From Phycisphaerales bacterium (GTDB lineage Bacteria; Planctomycetota; Phycisphaerae; Phycisphaerales; UBA1924), in NCBI GenBank assembly GCA_029260495.1, contig JAJDDD010000012.1:1-64000 (forward strand): 64,000 nucleotides of DNA, given 5' to 3'. The notes under the pieces were generated by a model. That model was not told where the DNA came from, made no database searches, and saw only the letters and a list, made by a program, of their open reading frames with translations. The position numbers were made by a program, and so were the translations under genes. Below are positions 20,002 to 28,791 of this stretch, in pieces. Each line of letters opens with the position of its first letter. Position 1 is the first letter of the stretch.

Positions 20002-20754
20002 ATGAATAAAAAGGGGCAGCTATCTGAATCGACGCCGTGCGTTTCGTGCGGGTATGAGCTTGTGGGGCTTGGGCCGGAGGGGGTGTGTCCGGAGTGTGGG
20101 GTTGATATCCGGCGGAGTTTGAATCCTGGGTTGCTGGCGTCGCAGCCGATCGGAGTGCTTTGGCGGGTTCAGGTTGGCGCGATGCTTCTGGCTGGGGCTA
20201 TTGGTTTGGGGCCATTTCTATGTTTGTCGTGGCTCATGGGTGGAGGCCTAGCACAGCGATGGTTTTGGTGGACGATTTCGGCGTGTTGGGTTGGCGTCTT
20301 TGCCGTGGGTGTTTGGTTGATTGCTGTGCGGTGGAGTGCGTTTGGAGCTCGGGCAGGGACAGACGATGGAATGTGGAGCACTGCATTGCGCATATTTGTG
20401 CTGTTTATTCCTACATCGTCTGTGGCGGCATTCTTGGTTGCGATTCTTGTTCCTGTGTTTAGCGCTATGTTTCTTCTTATGATGTTCGGCGTGGTTCTGT
20501 TTGTGATTCTCGTTGTAATTTTTACTCATGTTGAGTTTCTTGCATCGCGTATTCCCAGCAAGAATATTCAAAGCCTGGTGACGATAGCGCGATTTATGAG
20601 TGGGGTTGGCGCGTTGCTGGTTGTTTGTGGCGTCATTTTCCCGCCGATTGCGGTTCTTGGCTTGCTTCTCGCAGTGCCTGGTCTGGTTGTTGGCGCGGTG
20701 GCGATGGGCGAGCTTGCTGTGACGGTCGCGGGGCTGCGTCGCATGCGGGAGTGA
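20002..20754 (+). CDS. Zinc-ribbon multi-pass membrane protein, copy 1
   Basis: A 250-residue protein. Residues about 10-35 form a Cys4 zinc ribbon (CVSCGYELVGL...GVCPECG); the rest is six or seven hydrophobic spans from about residue 50 on. The CxxCGYxLxGL...CPECG head is, to my knowledge, frequent in planctomycete proteins of unknown function. The C-terminus AMGELAVTVAGLRRMRE recurs in a fragment at 21599, and the head recurs in two further copies downstream. Function unknown; the zinc ribbon faces the cytoplasm if the usual topology holds. It diverges from the reductase gene. Confidence 0.75.
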   Translation: MNKKGQLSESTPCVSCGYELVGLGPEGVCPECGVDIRRSLNPGLLASQPIGVLWRVQVGAMLLAGAIGLGPFLCLSWLMGGGLAQRWFWWTISACWVGVFAVGVWLIAVRWSAFGARAGTDDGMWSTALRIFVLFIPTSSVAAFLVAILVPVFSAMFLLMMFGVVLFVILVVIFTHVEFLASRIPSKNIQSLVTIARFMSGVGALLVVCGVIFPPIAVLGLLLAVPGLVVGAVAMGELAVTVAGLRRMRE

Positions 20755-20821
20755 GGATGTTGGAGCGTTTGCTTTGTTTATTGACGGTGTGTGGCCCCGG
20801 AGATTGAGCAGAACGCAGTAG

Positions 20822-21595
20822 ATGATGAACAACGAACTTCACAAGAAGACACCTTGCATATCGTGCGGGTATGACCTGGTGGGGCTGGGGGCGGATGGGG
20901 TGTGTCCGGAGTGTGGGCACTCGATTCGGAAGACGCTGGCGGCGGAACAGTTGGCGTCGCTGCCTGATGGGAAGTTGCGGAGCATTCAGGTTGGGGCAGT
21001 GATTGTCGCTAGCGCTTTGTGCTCTGGTCCGCTTGTCGGTTTGGCGACGTTGTTCGCATTGAGGTTGGCGCCGATGTGGGTGTGGTTGGCGCTGGGTGGA
21101 ATATGGATCGCCGTTCTCACAGTTGGGCTCTGGCTTTTCGCTACTTCCGGGAGGGCGCCTGCTACGCGAACGGATGGCGCTGAAGAAGCATCAGGCCGCC
21201 TGCGCATGCTTGCTTTCGTCATCGCCATCACAGGCGTTGCCACTGTCATTCTGTTTCCGTTGAGTGGCATGGTTGTTCTTGTGCTTCTGGCGTTCCTTGC
21301 AGAGCCGATCTGTCTCATATTGTTGGAGTCGATGCTTGCCCACACTCAGTTTCTTGCTGAGCGAGTTCCGAATACGCGCATTTTAGTGTTGATCCACACT
21401 GCTGAAGTTGTGTGGGTTGTCGGGGTGCTGGTGGCGTTATTGGGATTTGTTTTTTCACCGTTGCACATTGTGGGCATCGTTTTGGTCTACATCGGTTTTG
21501 TTATTGGGGCTGTCGCGCTCCTTAAACTCGGCCATATCATCGCGCAGATTCGGCGCGAGCGTGATGGGGATGAGAGGACGGGGATTTCTCAGTGA
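20822..21595 (+). CDS. Zinc-ribbon multi-pass membrane protein, copy 2
   Basis: A 257-residue paralogue of copy 1 lying 67 bases downstream. The ribbon is CISCGYDLVGLGADGVCPECG, followed by SIRKTLAAEQLASLPDGKLRSIQVGA and about six hydrophobic spans. The head matches copy 3 almost exactly at both DNA and protein level, while the membrane part matches copy 1 less well. The C-terminus (IIAQIRRERDGDERTGISQ) differs from copy 1, which suggests that ends have been exchanged. Two adjacent ATGs (20822, 20825) are possible starts. Confidence 0.75.
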   Translation: MMNNELHKKTPCISCGYDLVGLGADGVCPECGHSIRKTLAAEQLASLPDGKLRSIQVGAVIVASALCSGPLVGLATLFALRLAPMWVWLALGGIWIAVLTVGLWLFATSGRAPATRTDGAEEASGRLRMLAFVIAITGVATVILFPLSGMVVLVLLAFLAEPICLILLESMLAHTQFLAERVPNTRILVLIHTAEVVWVVGVLVALLGFVFSPLHIVGIVLVYIGFVIGAVALLKLGHIIAQIRRERDGDERTGISQ

Positions 21596-21598
21596 TGG

Positions 21599-21667
21599 AT
21601 GAGTGCGATTGCGCTTGGCGAGCTTGCTTTAACTGTCGCGTGTCTTCGTCGGATGCGGGAGTCTTGA
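21599..21667 (+). pseudogene. Severed 3' end of another zinc-ribbon membrane protein copy
   Basis: Reading from 21599 gives SAIALGELALTVACLRRMRES then stop, clearly homologous to the last residues of copy 1 (AVAMGELAVTVAGLRRMRE). No body precedes it: copy 2 ends four bases upstream. It is the tail left after recombination between repeats or a deletion. Confidence 0.7.
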
Positions 21668-21732
21668 TGTAGCGCATGCGCGTGTTTTTTCAATGGCGAC
21701 TGAGGTTGGGGGTTGAAGAGAATCAATACACG

Positions 21733-21951
21733 ATGACTACTGAACTCCTCAAGAAGACGCTTTGTATTTCGTGCGAGTATGACCTGGTGGGACTGAGCGC
21801 GGATGGGGTGTGTCCGGAGTGTGGGCACTCGATTCGGAAAACGCTGGCGGCGGAGCAGTTGGCGTCGCTGCCTGACGTGTTTCTGGAATTTATGCAGAGC
21901 TGGTACAGCACTTGGGGCTGCAGGGGTTTGGTCGTTTGGGTTTTGCACTAA
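21733..21951 (+). pseudogene. Truncated zinc-ribbon membrane protein, copy 3
   Basis: From the ATG at 21733 about 49 residues match copy 2 (CISCEYDLVGL...CPECGHSIRKTLAAEQLASLPD), including all four zinc cysteines. Homology ends abruptly after SLPD; about 23 unrelated residues run to a stop. No membrane spans remain. A free soluble zinc ribbon could still be made, but a broken copy is the simpler reading. Its start context resembles that of copy 2. Confidence 0.7.
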
Positions 21952-22480
21952 CGGGTGTTCCACGGCTTACCCGTCCGAAAAGTACAGTCTGGGCAAATAG
22001 AAAAATAGCCGCATTACTGTGGTCGCCGATTGGATAAGTCGATGGACAGGCGAGTGGAGCAGACCAGAGAACCAGCCCGTGTCCCAATAGAACATCAGGT
22101 ATGTCAAGAAAACCGGCGGAAAGCTCCCTTGGTTTTTCATGTTAACCCGATGGTTTGGCTGCTTACGGATCGTCACGACAAGCTCTTCGTAAATCCGCGT
22201 AAAGCGCTCTTCGTCTGCGCCCCTGTATTAGCAATAACCCTTGCCACTGGATGGTTGATGGAGCAACACGATGCACCTCCAGGATGGTGGTGGTTTCCAA
22301 TTGCTGCGCTGCTACTCTTATCAGGGGTTGCGACATTACAGTCTGTAGTGCAGCTGCTTTCATTCGATTAACGCTCACATGCAAAAGTAGAGCCTTATTG
22401 GGATGCCACGGTTGGATGTGGATAGATAGCATACTTGCCAGCTTACACAGCACATAACAGAGCTATTACGCAAAGTGTTG
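21952..22480. other. Low-GC stretch after the broken zinc-ribbon copies
   Basis: About 530 bases of visibly lower GC than the flanks. Apart from the small hydrophobic frame at 22150-22371, I see no RNA gene, repeat or convincing promoter here. With the truncated copies beside it, this looks like a patch of decay or insertion. Confidence 0.4.
22150..22371 (+). CDS. Possible small two-span membrane protein
   Basis: From the ATG at 22150, 73 residues with two hydrophobic stretches (ALFVCAPVLAITLATGWLM and WFPIAALLLLSGVATLQSVV) joined by a short polar loop, preceded by a charged head (TDRHDKLFVNPRK). The frame is open further upstream to 22030, but that part looks non-coding. No ribosome binding site is evident. 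It may be a real small inner-membrane protein or the remains of a larger gene. Confidence 0.35.
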   Translation: MVWLLTDRHDKLFVNPRKALFVCAPVLAITLATGWLMEQHDAPPGWWWFPIAALLLLSGVATLQSVVQLLSFD

Positions 22481-24634
22481 TCAACTATGAATGAGTGCAA
22501 CGGTGCGGAGAAGTTCTGCGACGCTCCAAGCCTGGGCGGGGCAGCCGGCGGCGCGTTGGGGAGAGTTTGGGGCATCGGTTGCGTCGTAGACCTCTGCGAT
22601 TTGCCCGACGCATTCAGTATTGAGTGAGTTGAGCAGGGGCTGGAGTGTGCGCATTGCTTCGGCGCGGGATTCGGGGGAGAAGGATTCGGCGCGGAGTGAG
22701 GCTTCGATGAAGGGGCCCATGAGCCAGGGCCAGGCGGTTCCGTTGTGGTAGGCGCGGTCGCGGTCGAACATGTTGCCTTCGTAGCGGGGATGGAAGTCGG
22801 GGTCGGTTGGCGCGAGTGTGCGCAGGCCGAAGGGGGTGAGCAGATGGTCGCGCACGGTGTTGACGACGGCGCGCTGTTGGTTGGGTGTGAGAGCGGAGTG
22901 GGGGAGGCTGACAGCGAAGATCTGGTTGGGGCGGATTTGTGCGCTGGGGCGCCAGGAATCGCCGTCGGGGTAGAGGCAATCGAAGAGGCAGTTGCCTTCG
23001 TCGTTCCAGAAGGCGGCGCGGAAGGAGGTGGCGACTTTTTCCGCGAGGGCTGCGAGGTTGGATGATCGGCGCGGGTCGGTTGTTGCGACGGCTTGGGCGA
23101 GCGCGCAGAGGTCGTGGCGCCAGAGGGCGTTGATTTCGACAGCTTTGCCGTGGCGGGGCGTGAAGACGACGCCGCTATTTTTGGCGTCCATCCATGTGAG
23201 TTGGGTGTCGGGGGCGCCGGCGGCGATGAGGCCGTCGCGCTCGTCCATGTGGATGTTGAAGTCTGTGCCTGCGCGGAACCAGTCGATGATTTCATAGCAG
23301 GCGGGTTTGAGTGTTTGTTCGAAGCCGGCGCGGTCGTTGGTGACGTTGAGGTATTGGCAGGCGGCGCTGATGAACCAGAGGGAGGCGTCGAGGCTGTTGT
23401 AGTGGGGCTCGCCGCCGTAATCGTCGAAGCGGTTGGGCACGAGGCCGCGCCGGACGGCGCGGGCGAATGTTTCAAGCGTTTGGCGTGCTTCGGCGTAGCG
23501 GCCTGTTGTGAGAAGGAGGCCGGGGAGGGCGATCATGGTGTCGCGACCCCAGTCGGCGAACCAGGGGTAGCCGGCGAGGATGGTTGTTGATGGCTTGCTG
23601 TCGATGAGGCGTGTGGTGACGAAGGCGTCGGCGGCGTCGGCGAGGGCGGGGAGTTCGGGGAGCGACGCGAGATTGGGATTGGCGGCGGTGATCTGATTGA
23701 GTGTGTTGGTGAGGCGGAGTTGTTGTTGGGTAAGGGCGTGATCGCGCGTGGGGATGGGGATGGGGACATTGGGGGTTTGGTTTGATTCACTGGCTGCGCG
23801 CTGGAGGCGGGCATGGATGGAGAAGCGGGCGCCCTGGAGGCCGGGGGGGATGTTGAAGAGAAAAGAGCCGGGCGCGAGGAGAGATTCGGTGTGATCCTGG
23901 CCGCGCTCGCGGTCGCGTTCATAGAGGAAGTTGCGCCATGTTTCGCGGTTGTATGTGAAGGCGCCGGCGTCGGCGGTGAGATCGAGGGCGAGATCGTCGC
24001 GTGTGATGCGCACAGCGGGGGCTGCGTTTGGGGCGGGGGTGACGTTGAGATGGGCGATGTGCTCATCGGTGCAGAGGCTGTGGAAGTCGCGCAGCGCGAC
24101 GAGCGGGCGGACGGTGAGTTGGGCGGGGGCGCCGTTGGTCGTGATGAACCATGTGAGGATGGCGCCGGCGCCGTCGGGGAGAAGCGCGAGTTCGCGGATG
24201 ACTTCGACGCCGTCGTGGAGTGTGTAGACCCAGCGGACGGCGTGATCCTTTTCAAAGCGCGTGAGGAAGTCGGCGCCGCATGGGTGGGTAGTGTCGCCGG
24301 GGAAGCGGTGGGAGGAGAGGGGGGCGTGTTGTTCGATGTGGGCGCCGGGATTGGTGGTGAGTTCGTCGACGACGCTGGCGAGGCTGACGATGCGCTCGAC
24401 CGGGGGACGGAGGGATGAGACGAGGAGGGCGTGGTAGCGGCGGGCGGAGGCGCCGAGGGCTGTGCCCATTGAGTAGGCGCCGGCGCGATCGGTGAGGAGC
24501 CATTCTGCGGCGAGGAGTTCTTCGTGCGAAGCTCCGGCGGCGTTGCAGATGAACTGAGCGTGTTCGCGGCGGACGTCCATGCGCAGATTGTGCGCGATTG
24601 TGGGCTCAGGGGCATGGTGGGTGGCGGTGGTCAT
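22481..24634 (-). CDS. Glycogen debranching enzyme (amylo-alpha-1,6-glucosidase type)
   Basis: A 717-residue enzyme of the archaeal/bacterial GDE family. The N-terminal domain (about 30-270) begins EWLLTDRAGAYSMGTALGASARRYHALL, the typical opening. The C-terminal (alpha/alpha)6 catalytic domain (about 330-710) has AGYPWFADWGRDTMIALPGLLL, TWMDAK, RPNQIFAVSLP and YHNGTAWPWLMGPF. It removes alpha-1,6 branches from glycogen or maltodextrin. No glycogen synthase or branching enzyme is adjacent. The start at 24634 is supported by the conserved distance to EWLLTDR. Confidence 0.92.
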   Translation of the reverse strand: MTTATHHAPEPTIAHNLRMDVRREHAQFICNAAGASHEELLAAEWLLTDRAGAYSMGTALGASARRYHALLVSSLRPPVERIVSLASVVDELTTNPGAHIEQHAPLSSHRFPGDTTHPCGADFLTRFEKDHAVRWVYTLHDGVEVIRELALLPDGAGAILTWFITTNGAPAQLTVRPLVALRDFHSLCTDEHIAHLNVTPAPNAAPAVRITRDDLALDLTADAGAFTYNRETWRNFLYERDRERGQDHTESLLAPGSFLFNIPPGLQGARFSIHARLQRAASESNQTPNVPIPIPTRDHALTQQQLRLTNTLNQITAANPNLASLPELPALADAADAFVTTRLIDSKPSTTILAGYPWFADWGRDTMIALPGLLLTTGRYAEARQTLETFARAVRRGLVPNRFDDYGGEPHYNSLDASLWFISAACQYLNVTNDRAGFEQTLKPACYEIIDWFRAGTDFNIHMDERDGLIAAGAPDTQLTWMDAKNSGVVFTPRHGKAVEINALWRHDLCALAQAVATTDPRRSSNLAALAEKVATSFRAAFWNDEGNCLFDCLYPDGDSWRPSAQIRPNQIFAVSLPHSALTPNQQRAVVNTVRDHLLTPFGLRTLAPTDPDFHPRYEGNMFDRDRAYHNGTAWPWLMGPFIEASLRAESFSPESRAEAMRTLQPLLNSLNTECVGQIAEVYDATDAPNSPQRAAGCPAQAWSVAELLRTVALIHS

Positions 24635-24645
24635 GGCTGATCTCC

Positions 24646-24661
24646 TGGCGCCAGGTTTGCG
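24646..24661 (+). promoter_or_regulatory. Possible sigma-54 (-24/-12) promoter of the flagellar cap locus
   Basis: TGGCGCCAGGTTTGCG has GG and GC ten bases apart and fits the TGGCAC-N5-TTGC pattern with two mismatches. It lies about 245 bases upstream of the first flagellar-locus gene and just outside the debranching enzyme gene. Sigma-54 often drives flagellar genes; no enhancer site was identified. Confidence 0.35.
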
Positions 24662-24904
24662 GACCTACATCTGCGCTGGCGGTCCGATGGCGGGCTTTTC
24701 ATCGACCAGTTGGGCGGTGAGCGTCAGTGGAGCTGTTCATGGAGAGAGACTCAGTGTGTGGAAAATCGGCGTGGTAATGAAAGTCGGACCTGAAATGGGT
24801 CGATGCGGAGATGGGGCTGACTGGCCTCAAATCGAGCAATACGTCGCTTTGGGCTGATGAGGGTTGGTCTGAGGCGCCCAGATTCAGGCAGAAGGAGACA
24901 GGCC

Positions 24905-25084
24905 GTGCAGGAGTTTATCGCGACGGTTGAAGGCGAAGCAGCGCGGAGTGAGATGCGGCGGATGTTTCATCAAACATTGAGCGCCTGGGCGATGGATGTG
25001 CTGGAGTTGAAGCGGCGGGAGCTGGATCGGCCTGGCGTTCGCATTGCGGAACAGCCGGCGGCGCCCTGGAAGCAGGCGGCGTAA
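24905..25084 (+). CDS. Small conserved-looking protein upstream of fliD
   Basis: GTG at 24905 is chosen because AAGGAGA (24892-24898) lies six bases upstream, an excellent Shine-Dalgarno site; the longer ATG frame from 24857 lacks one. The 59-residue product is charged and helical (VQEFIATVEGEAARSEMRRM, LELKRRELDRP). No domain is recognised. It ends 90 bases before fliD on the same strand and is probably the first gene of that operon, so an accessory flagellar role is possible. Confidence 0.55.
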   Translation: MQEFIATVEGEAARSEMRRMFHQTLSAWAMDVLELKRRELDRPGVRIAEQPAAPWKQAA

Positions 25085-25174
25085 GACAAGAGACGTCGGA
25101 GACGCTCGAACAACATGAAGACTTGGCGTCTGTGCGCGGTTGTGAAGCGCGCGGCGCGGTTGGAGGGCGCAGGA

Positions 25175-28093
25175 ATGGGCGGGATTACTTCAGGCATTGG
25201 TATTTTCAGCGGCATCGACACGCGGTCGCTGATTGATCAGTTAATTTCAATTGAAGCGCGGCCTCGCATATTGGCGCAGCAGCGGATTATCGAGCTGAAG
25301 GGTCAGCAGGCGGCGTTCTTTGACATTAACTCCTCGCTCCTGGCGCTACGAACGGCGGCGGGATCATTCAACACGCTGAAGACGTTTGATTCCGCAAAGG
25401 CGACTTCGAGCGATGAGGATGTGCTTTCGGCGACGGCGTCGACCGGGGCGGCGGCGGGGATTTTCAAGCTGACGGTTGATCGACTGGTGACGACGCACCA
25501 GAATATTTCGCGCGGGTTTGCGGATCAGGATGTTTCGGGGGTTGGCGCGAGTTCGTTTTCGTTTGAGTCGGCGGATGCGCGGCTGGACAGTGAAACGACA
25601 CTCGGGGAGCTTCACGGGACGGCGGGAGTTGAGCGCGGGAAGTTTCGGATTACTGATTCTGCTGGGGGGACTGCTGTCATCGACGTCTCCAAGGCGGTGA
25701 CGGTTGATGATGTGCTTGAGGCGATTAACTCTGCTTCGGGCATTGATGTGACGGCGACGATTAACGATACGGGCGATGGGCTCAAGATTATCGACAACAC
25801 GGGCACAGGGGGATTGGTTGTTGAGGATGAGTTTGGCTTCAACACAGCGACGAGTCTGGGGATTGCGGGCTCGGGCGTGCCGGTGAGCCGGGCTGAGATT
25901 ACGGATCAGATTAATGGCAGCAGTTTGGTGTTTCTCTCGAACGCGACGCCGCTTTCGATTCTGAATGATGGGAATGGTGTTTCGGCGCGGGCGGGTGGCT
26001 CTGCGGCGCCGAAGGATTTTGAGATTGTGCTTGAGGCGACGCTTCCGCTCGATACGACGGAGTCCTTTGACATTGTTCTTGGTCAGCTTGGGGAAAATGT
26101 TCCGGGAGAAGAGGAAGGAGAAACCGAGTTCGTTGTGACGGAGGGGGCGGTGTCGACGATCGGCGGGTTGATTGCGCGCATTGAGAGCCAGACAGAAGGG
26201 AAGGTTACCGCGGAGATCAGCGCCGATGGGCGCGGGATTACGCTGCGCGACGCAACAACGGGACAGGCGCGCGATTTGAAAGTGATTGAAGGGGATCGGA
26301 GTACGGCGGCGGATATTGGACTCATCGGTGGTACGACGAGCGGGGCGCCGGGTTCGCAGACTGTTGCGAGTCGGCGGCTGATTGCCGGGCTGAACACGAA
26401 GCTTTCGAACAACCTGCGCGGCGGGCAGGGAGTTGGGGCGGGGACATTTGATGTGACGAGCCGGGACGGGACAGATATTTTTTCTGTGACGGTCGGCGCC
26501 GACGACACGGTCGGGGACATTATCGCGAAGATTAATCAGGGCTCGGGCGGGGCGATTACGGCGAGCTTGAATAAGGCGGGCAATGGGATTCGGATTGTTG
26601 ACGCCTCGACCGGAGGCGATCTGGTGATCGCTGACAGCGCCGGGACAGTTGCTGCGGATTTGAATATCGCGACGGCGGGGGAGGCGAACGGGAAGGTTGA
26701 CTCCGGGAATTTGCAGTTCAAGCATATTTCAGGGGGAACGCTGCTTGCGGATCTGAACGCCGGCGAAGGAATTGGGACGGGTTCATTCAAGATTACTGAT
26801 TCGAACGGCAATACCGCGACGATCAATGTGAATAGCTCGATTCGCACGGTGGACGATCTGCTTGCGCAGATTGACGGGGCGGCGCTGGTTGATGTTTCGG
26901 CGACTCTGAATCAGAACGGCGACGGGATTTTGATTCAAGACAACGCTGGCGGGCCGACTGCGCTGAAGATTGCGAATAGTTCAGGTTTGGTTGGGTCGCG
27001 GCTGAAAATTGTTGGTGAGTCCAGCGACGTGACGCCGGGATCGAATCAGATTGATGGATCATTCGAGCAGGTTGTGGAGTTTAAGACGGCAGACAAGCTT
27101 GAGGATGTTGTCGACAAGATCAACTCTGCGAATGTTGGCGTGCGCGCTACGATTGTGAACACGGGGGCGGTTTCCAATCCGTTCCAGGTGATTCTCACAT
27201 CGGATGCAACGGGTCAAGATGGCCGGTTCATCATCGACACCGGGGGTTTTGACCTGGGTTTATCGACGTTAAACAAGGGTGAGGATGCGGTTGCATTTTT
27301 CGGCGACGCGAATCCTGCGAAGGCGGTGTTGTTGACGAGTTCAACGAACACGCTCTCTGGCGTGGTGCAGGGAGTGACGCTTGATCTCAACGGGACGAGC
27401 GACGAGGCCGTTGAGGTCAATGTGACGCGGGATTTCGAGGCAATTGAGGGAGCGATTGAAGATTTTGTTGAGGCATTCAACAACGTGCTGGCGCGGATTG
27501 ACAATCACGATCGGTTTAACGCTGAGACGGAGCAGCGCGGCGCACTACTTGGTGATTCAACTCTGGCGAACTTGCGTTCGAATTTGTTGAATGTTGTGCA
27601 AGGGAATCCGACTGGCGTGTCGGGGACTTTCACGTCGCTTATTCAAGTGGGCGTGAGGTTTGGTCAAGACGGGCTGGAGTTTGATCGAGAGGATTTCCGC
27701 GAGGCATTTGACGAGGACTCTGAGGGTATCGCAGAGTTGTTTGCAGCATCGAAGATCACGGAGAGCGGTCCAACGGTGCTGGCGACGGACAGCGAGGGGA
27801 ACCCGCTGATTACGACGCCGAACACGGAGACGAGCTTTGAGGCGCAGGGCGTTGCGGAGTTAATTGAATCTTTGGCTGAGCGGTTTACGGATTCGATTGA
27901 CGGGTTGCTGACGAACCGGACGAATACGCTCGACACGCAGATTGAGTTGCAGGAAGATCGGATTGATGGAATCAATGGGCAGCTCGAGCGGAAGCGAGCG
28001 AGGCTTGAAGCGCAGTTTCTTGCGATGGAGCTGGCGCTTGCTTCGATTCAGTCGCAGTCGCAGTCACTCGGGTCTATTCAGAGCATTGGCTGA
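25175..28093 (+). CDS. fliD: FliD, flagellar hook-associated protein 2 (filament cap), unusually large
   Basis: 972 residues from the ATG at 25175, chosen because GGAGGG lies eight bases upstream and the protein then opens MGGITSGIGIFSGIDTRSLI, as FliD proteins do; the frame runs back to 25115. FliD_N covers about 10-110. The middle holds several flagellin-IN-like repeats with the pattern G-x-F-x-I-T-D...V.DVL..IN...V.A..N..G.GI.I.D (starting near 168, 438 and 548). FliD_C covers about 720-965 and ends in a coiled coil. E. coli FliD is 468 residues, so the extra length is in the surface-exposed middle. It caps the growing filament and is exported through the flagellar type III system. fliS follows 85 bases downstream. 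Confidence 0.92.
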   Translation: MGGITSGIGIFSGIDTRSLIDQLISIEARPRILAQQRIIELKGQQAAFFDINSSLLALRTAAGSFNTLKTFDSAKATSSDEDVLSATASTGAAAGIFKLTVDRLVTTHQNISRGFADQDVSGVGASSFSFESADARLDSETTLGELHGTAGVERGKFRITDSAGGTAVIDVSKAVTVDDVLEAINSASGIDVTATINDTGDGLKIIDNTGTGGLVVEDEFGFNTATSLGIAGSGVPVSRAEITDQINGSSLVFLSNATPLSILNDGNGVSARAGGSAAPKDFEIVLEATLPLDTTESFDIVLGQLGENVPGEEEGETEFVVTEGAVSTIGGLIARIESQTEGKVTAEISADGRGITLRDATTGQARDLKVIEGDRSTAADIGLIGGTTSGAPGSQTVASRRLIAGLNTKLSNNLRGGQGVGAGTFDVTSRDGTDIFSVTVGADDTVGDIIAKINQGSGGAITASLNKAGNGIRIVDASTGGDLVIADSAGTVAADLNIATAGEANGKVDSGNLQFKHISGGTLLADLNAGEGIGTGSFKITDSNGNTATINVNSSIRTVDDLLAQIDGAALVDVSATLNQNGDGILIQDNAGGPTALKIANSSGLVGSRLKIVGESSDVTPGSNQIDGSFEQVVEFKTADKLEDVVDKINSANVGVRATIVNTGAVSNPFQVILTSDATGQDGRFIIDTGGFDLGLSTLNKGEDAVAFFGDANPAKAVLLTSSTNTLSGVVQGVTLDLNGTSDEAVEVNVTRDFEAIEGAIEDFVEAFNNVLARIDNHDRFNAETEQRGALLGDSTLANLRSNLLNVVQGNPTGVSGTFTSLIQVGVRFGQDGLEFDREDFREAFDEDSEGIAELFAASKITESGPTVLATDSEGNPLITTPNTETSFEAQGVAELIESLAERFTDSIDGLLTNRTNTLDTQIELQEDRIDGINGQLERKRARLEAQFLAMELALASIQSQSQSLGSIQSIG

Positions 28094-28178
28094 TTGAAGG
28101 GCTGTATAAGTCGTGGCGGACCATCGTTCTTTGGCGGTGCCGTTAAGTCACGGTCGATAACGTCCGATTCCTACACCT

Positions 28179-28682
28179 ATGTCAACTGCCACAGCCAACG
28201 AGTATTTACGAACAAAGGTGATGACCGCCAGTCCGGCGGAGTTGCGTTTGATGCTCATCGAGGGCGCGATCAAGTTTGCCCGGCAGGGGCGGGACGGGTT
28301 GGTCGCTAACGATTCGGAGCGCATGTACAACGGGCTTTCACAGGCCAAGGCTATAGTGATGGAGCTGATCAGCTCACTGCGTCCGGAAGTGGATGCTGAG
28401 CTGTGTACAAAGGTGAGTTCGCTGTACACCTATATGTATCGGCGGCTCCTGGATGCGAATCTGGAGAAGTCGGCAGGGCCTGTGGATGAGGTGATCCAGC
28501 TGCTTGAGTATGAGCGGGAGACGTGGGAGATGCTGATGCAGCGTCTGACGTCCGAGGCTCGCGAGTTTGAGGCGATGGGCGGAGGGGCTCAGACGCCGGA
28601 AGTGATGGGCATGCTGGGCATCGCGGGCACGAGCGATGGTGAGGCGGAAGGGCCGACATCGTCGTTAAGCATCGAGGGATAA
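28179..28682 (+). CDS. fliS: FliS, flagellin export chaperone
   Basis: A 167-residue helical protein with the FliS hallmarks NEYLRTKVMTASPAELRLML near the N-terminus, ARQGRDGL, and SSLYTYMYRRLLDANLEKS in the third helix. FliS binds the flagellin C-terminus and keeps it unpolymerised until export. It carries about 40 extra residues at the C-terminus (GGGAQTPEVMGMLGIAGTSDG...) compared with typical FliS. It is located just after fliD, the usual order. Confidence 0.93.
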   Translation: MSTATANEYLRTKVMTASPAELRLMLIEGAIKFARQGRDGLVANDSERMYNGLSQAKAIVMELISSLRPEVDAELCTKVSSLYTYMYRRLLDANLEKSAGPVDEVIQLLEYERETWEMLMQRLTSEAREFEAMGGGAQTPEVMGMLGIAGTSDGEAEGPTSSLSIEG

Positions 28683-28791
28683 GCGGGCTGTGAGGTTTCT
28701 GACCCTCGTTTTCAGGGCCTGAAATGAGGTTGAAGACGCGGGGACAGGTTGCGCTTGAGGGTTGGGCGACCTCGCGCCGATATTTCCTTTA

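Noticed and set aside
25364-26725. 453-codon minus-strand frame opposite fliD
   Set aside because: Arg/Asn/Pro-rich shadow of the real flagellar gene.
28153-28160. GTCGATAA upstream of fliS as a sigma-28 -10 element
   Set aside because: No TAAA-type -35 is found 15 bases upstream.
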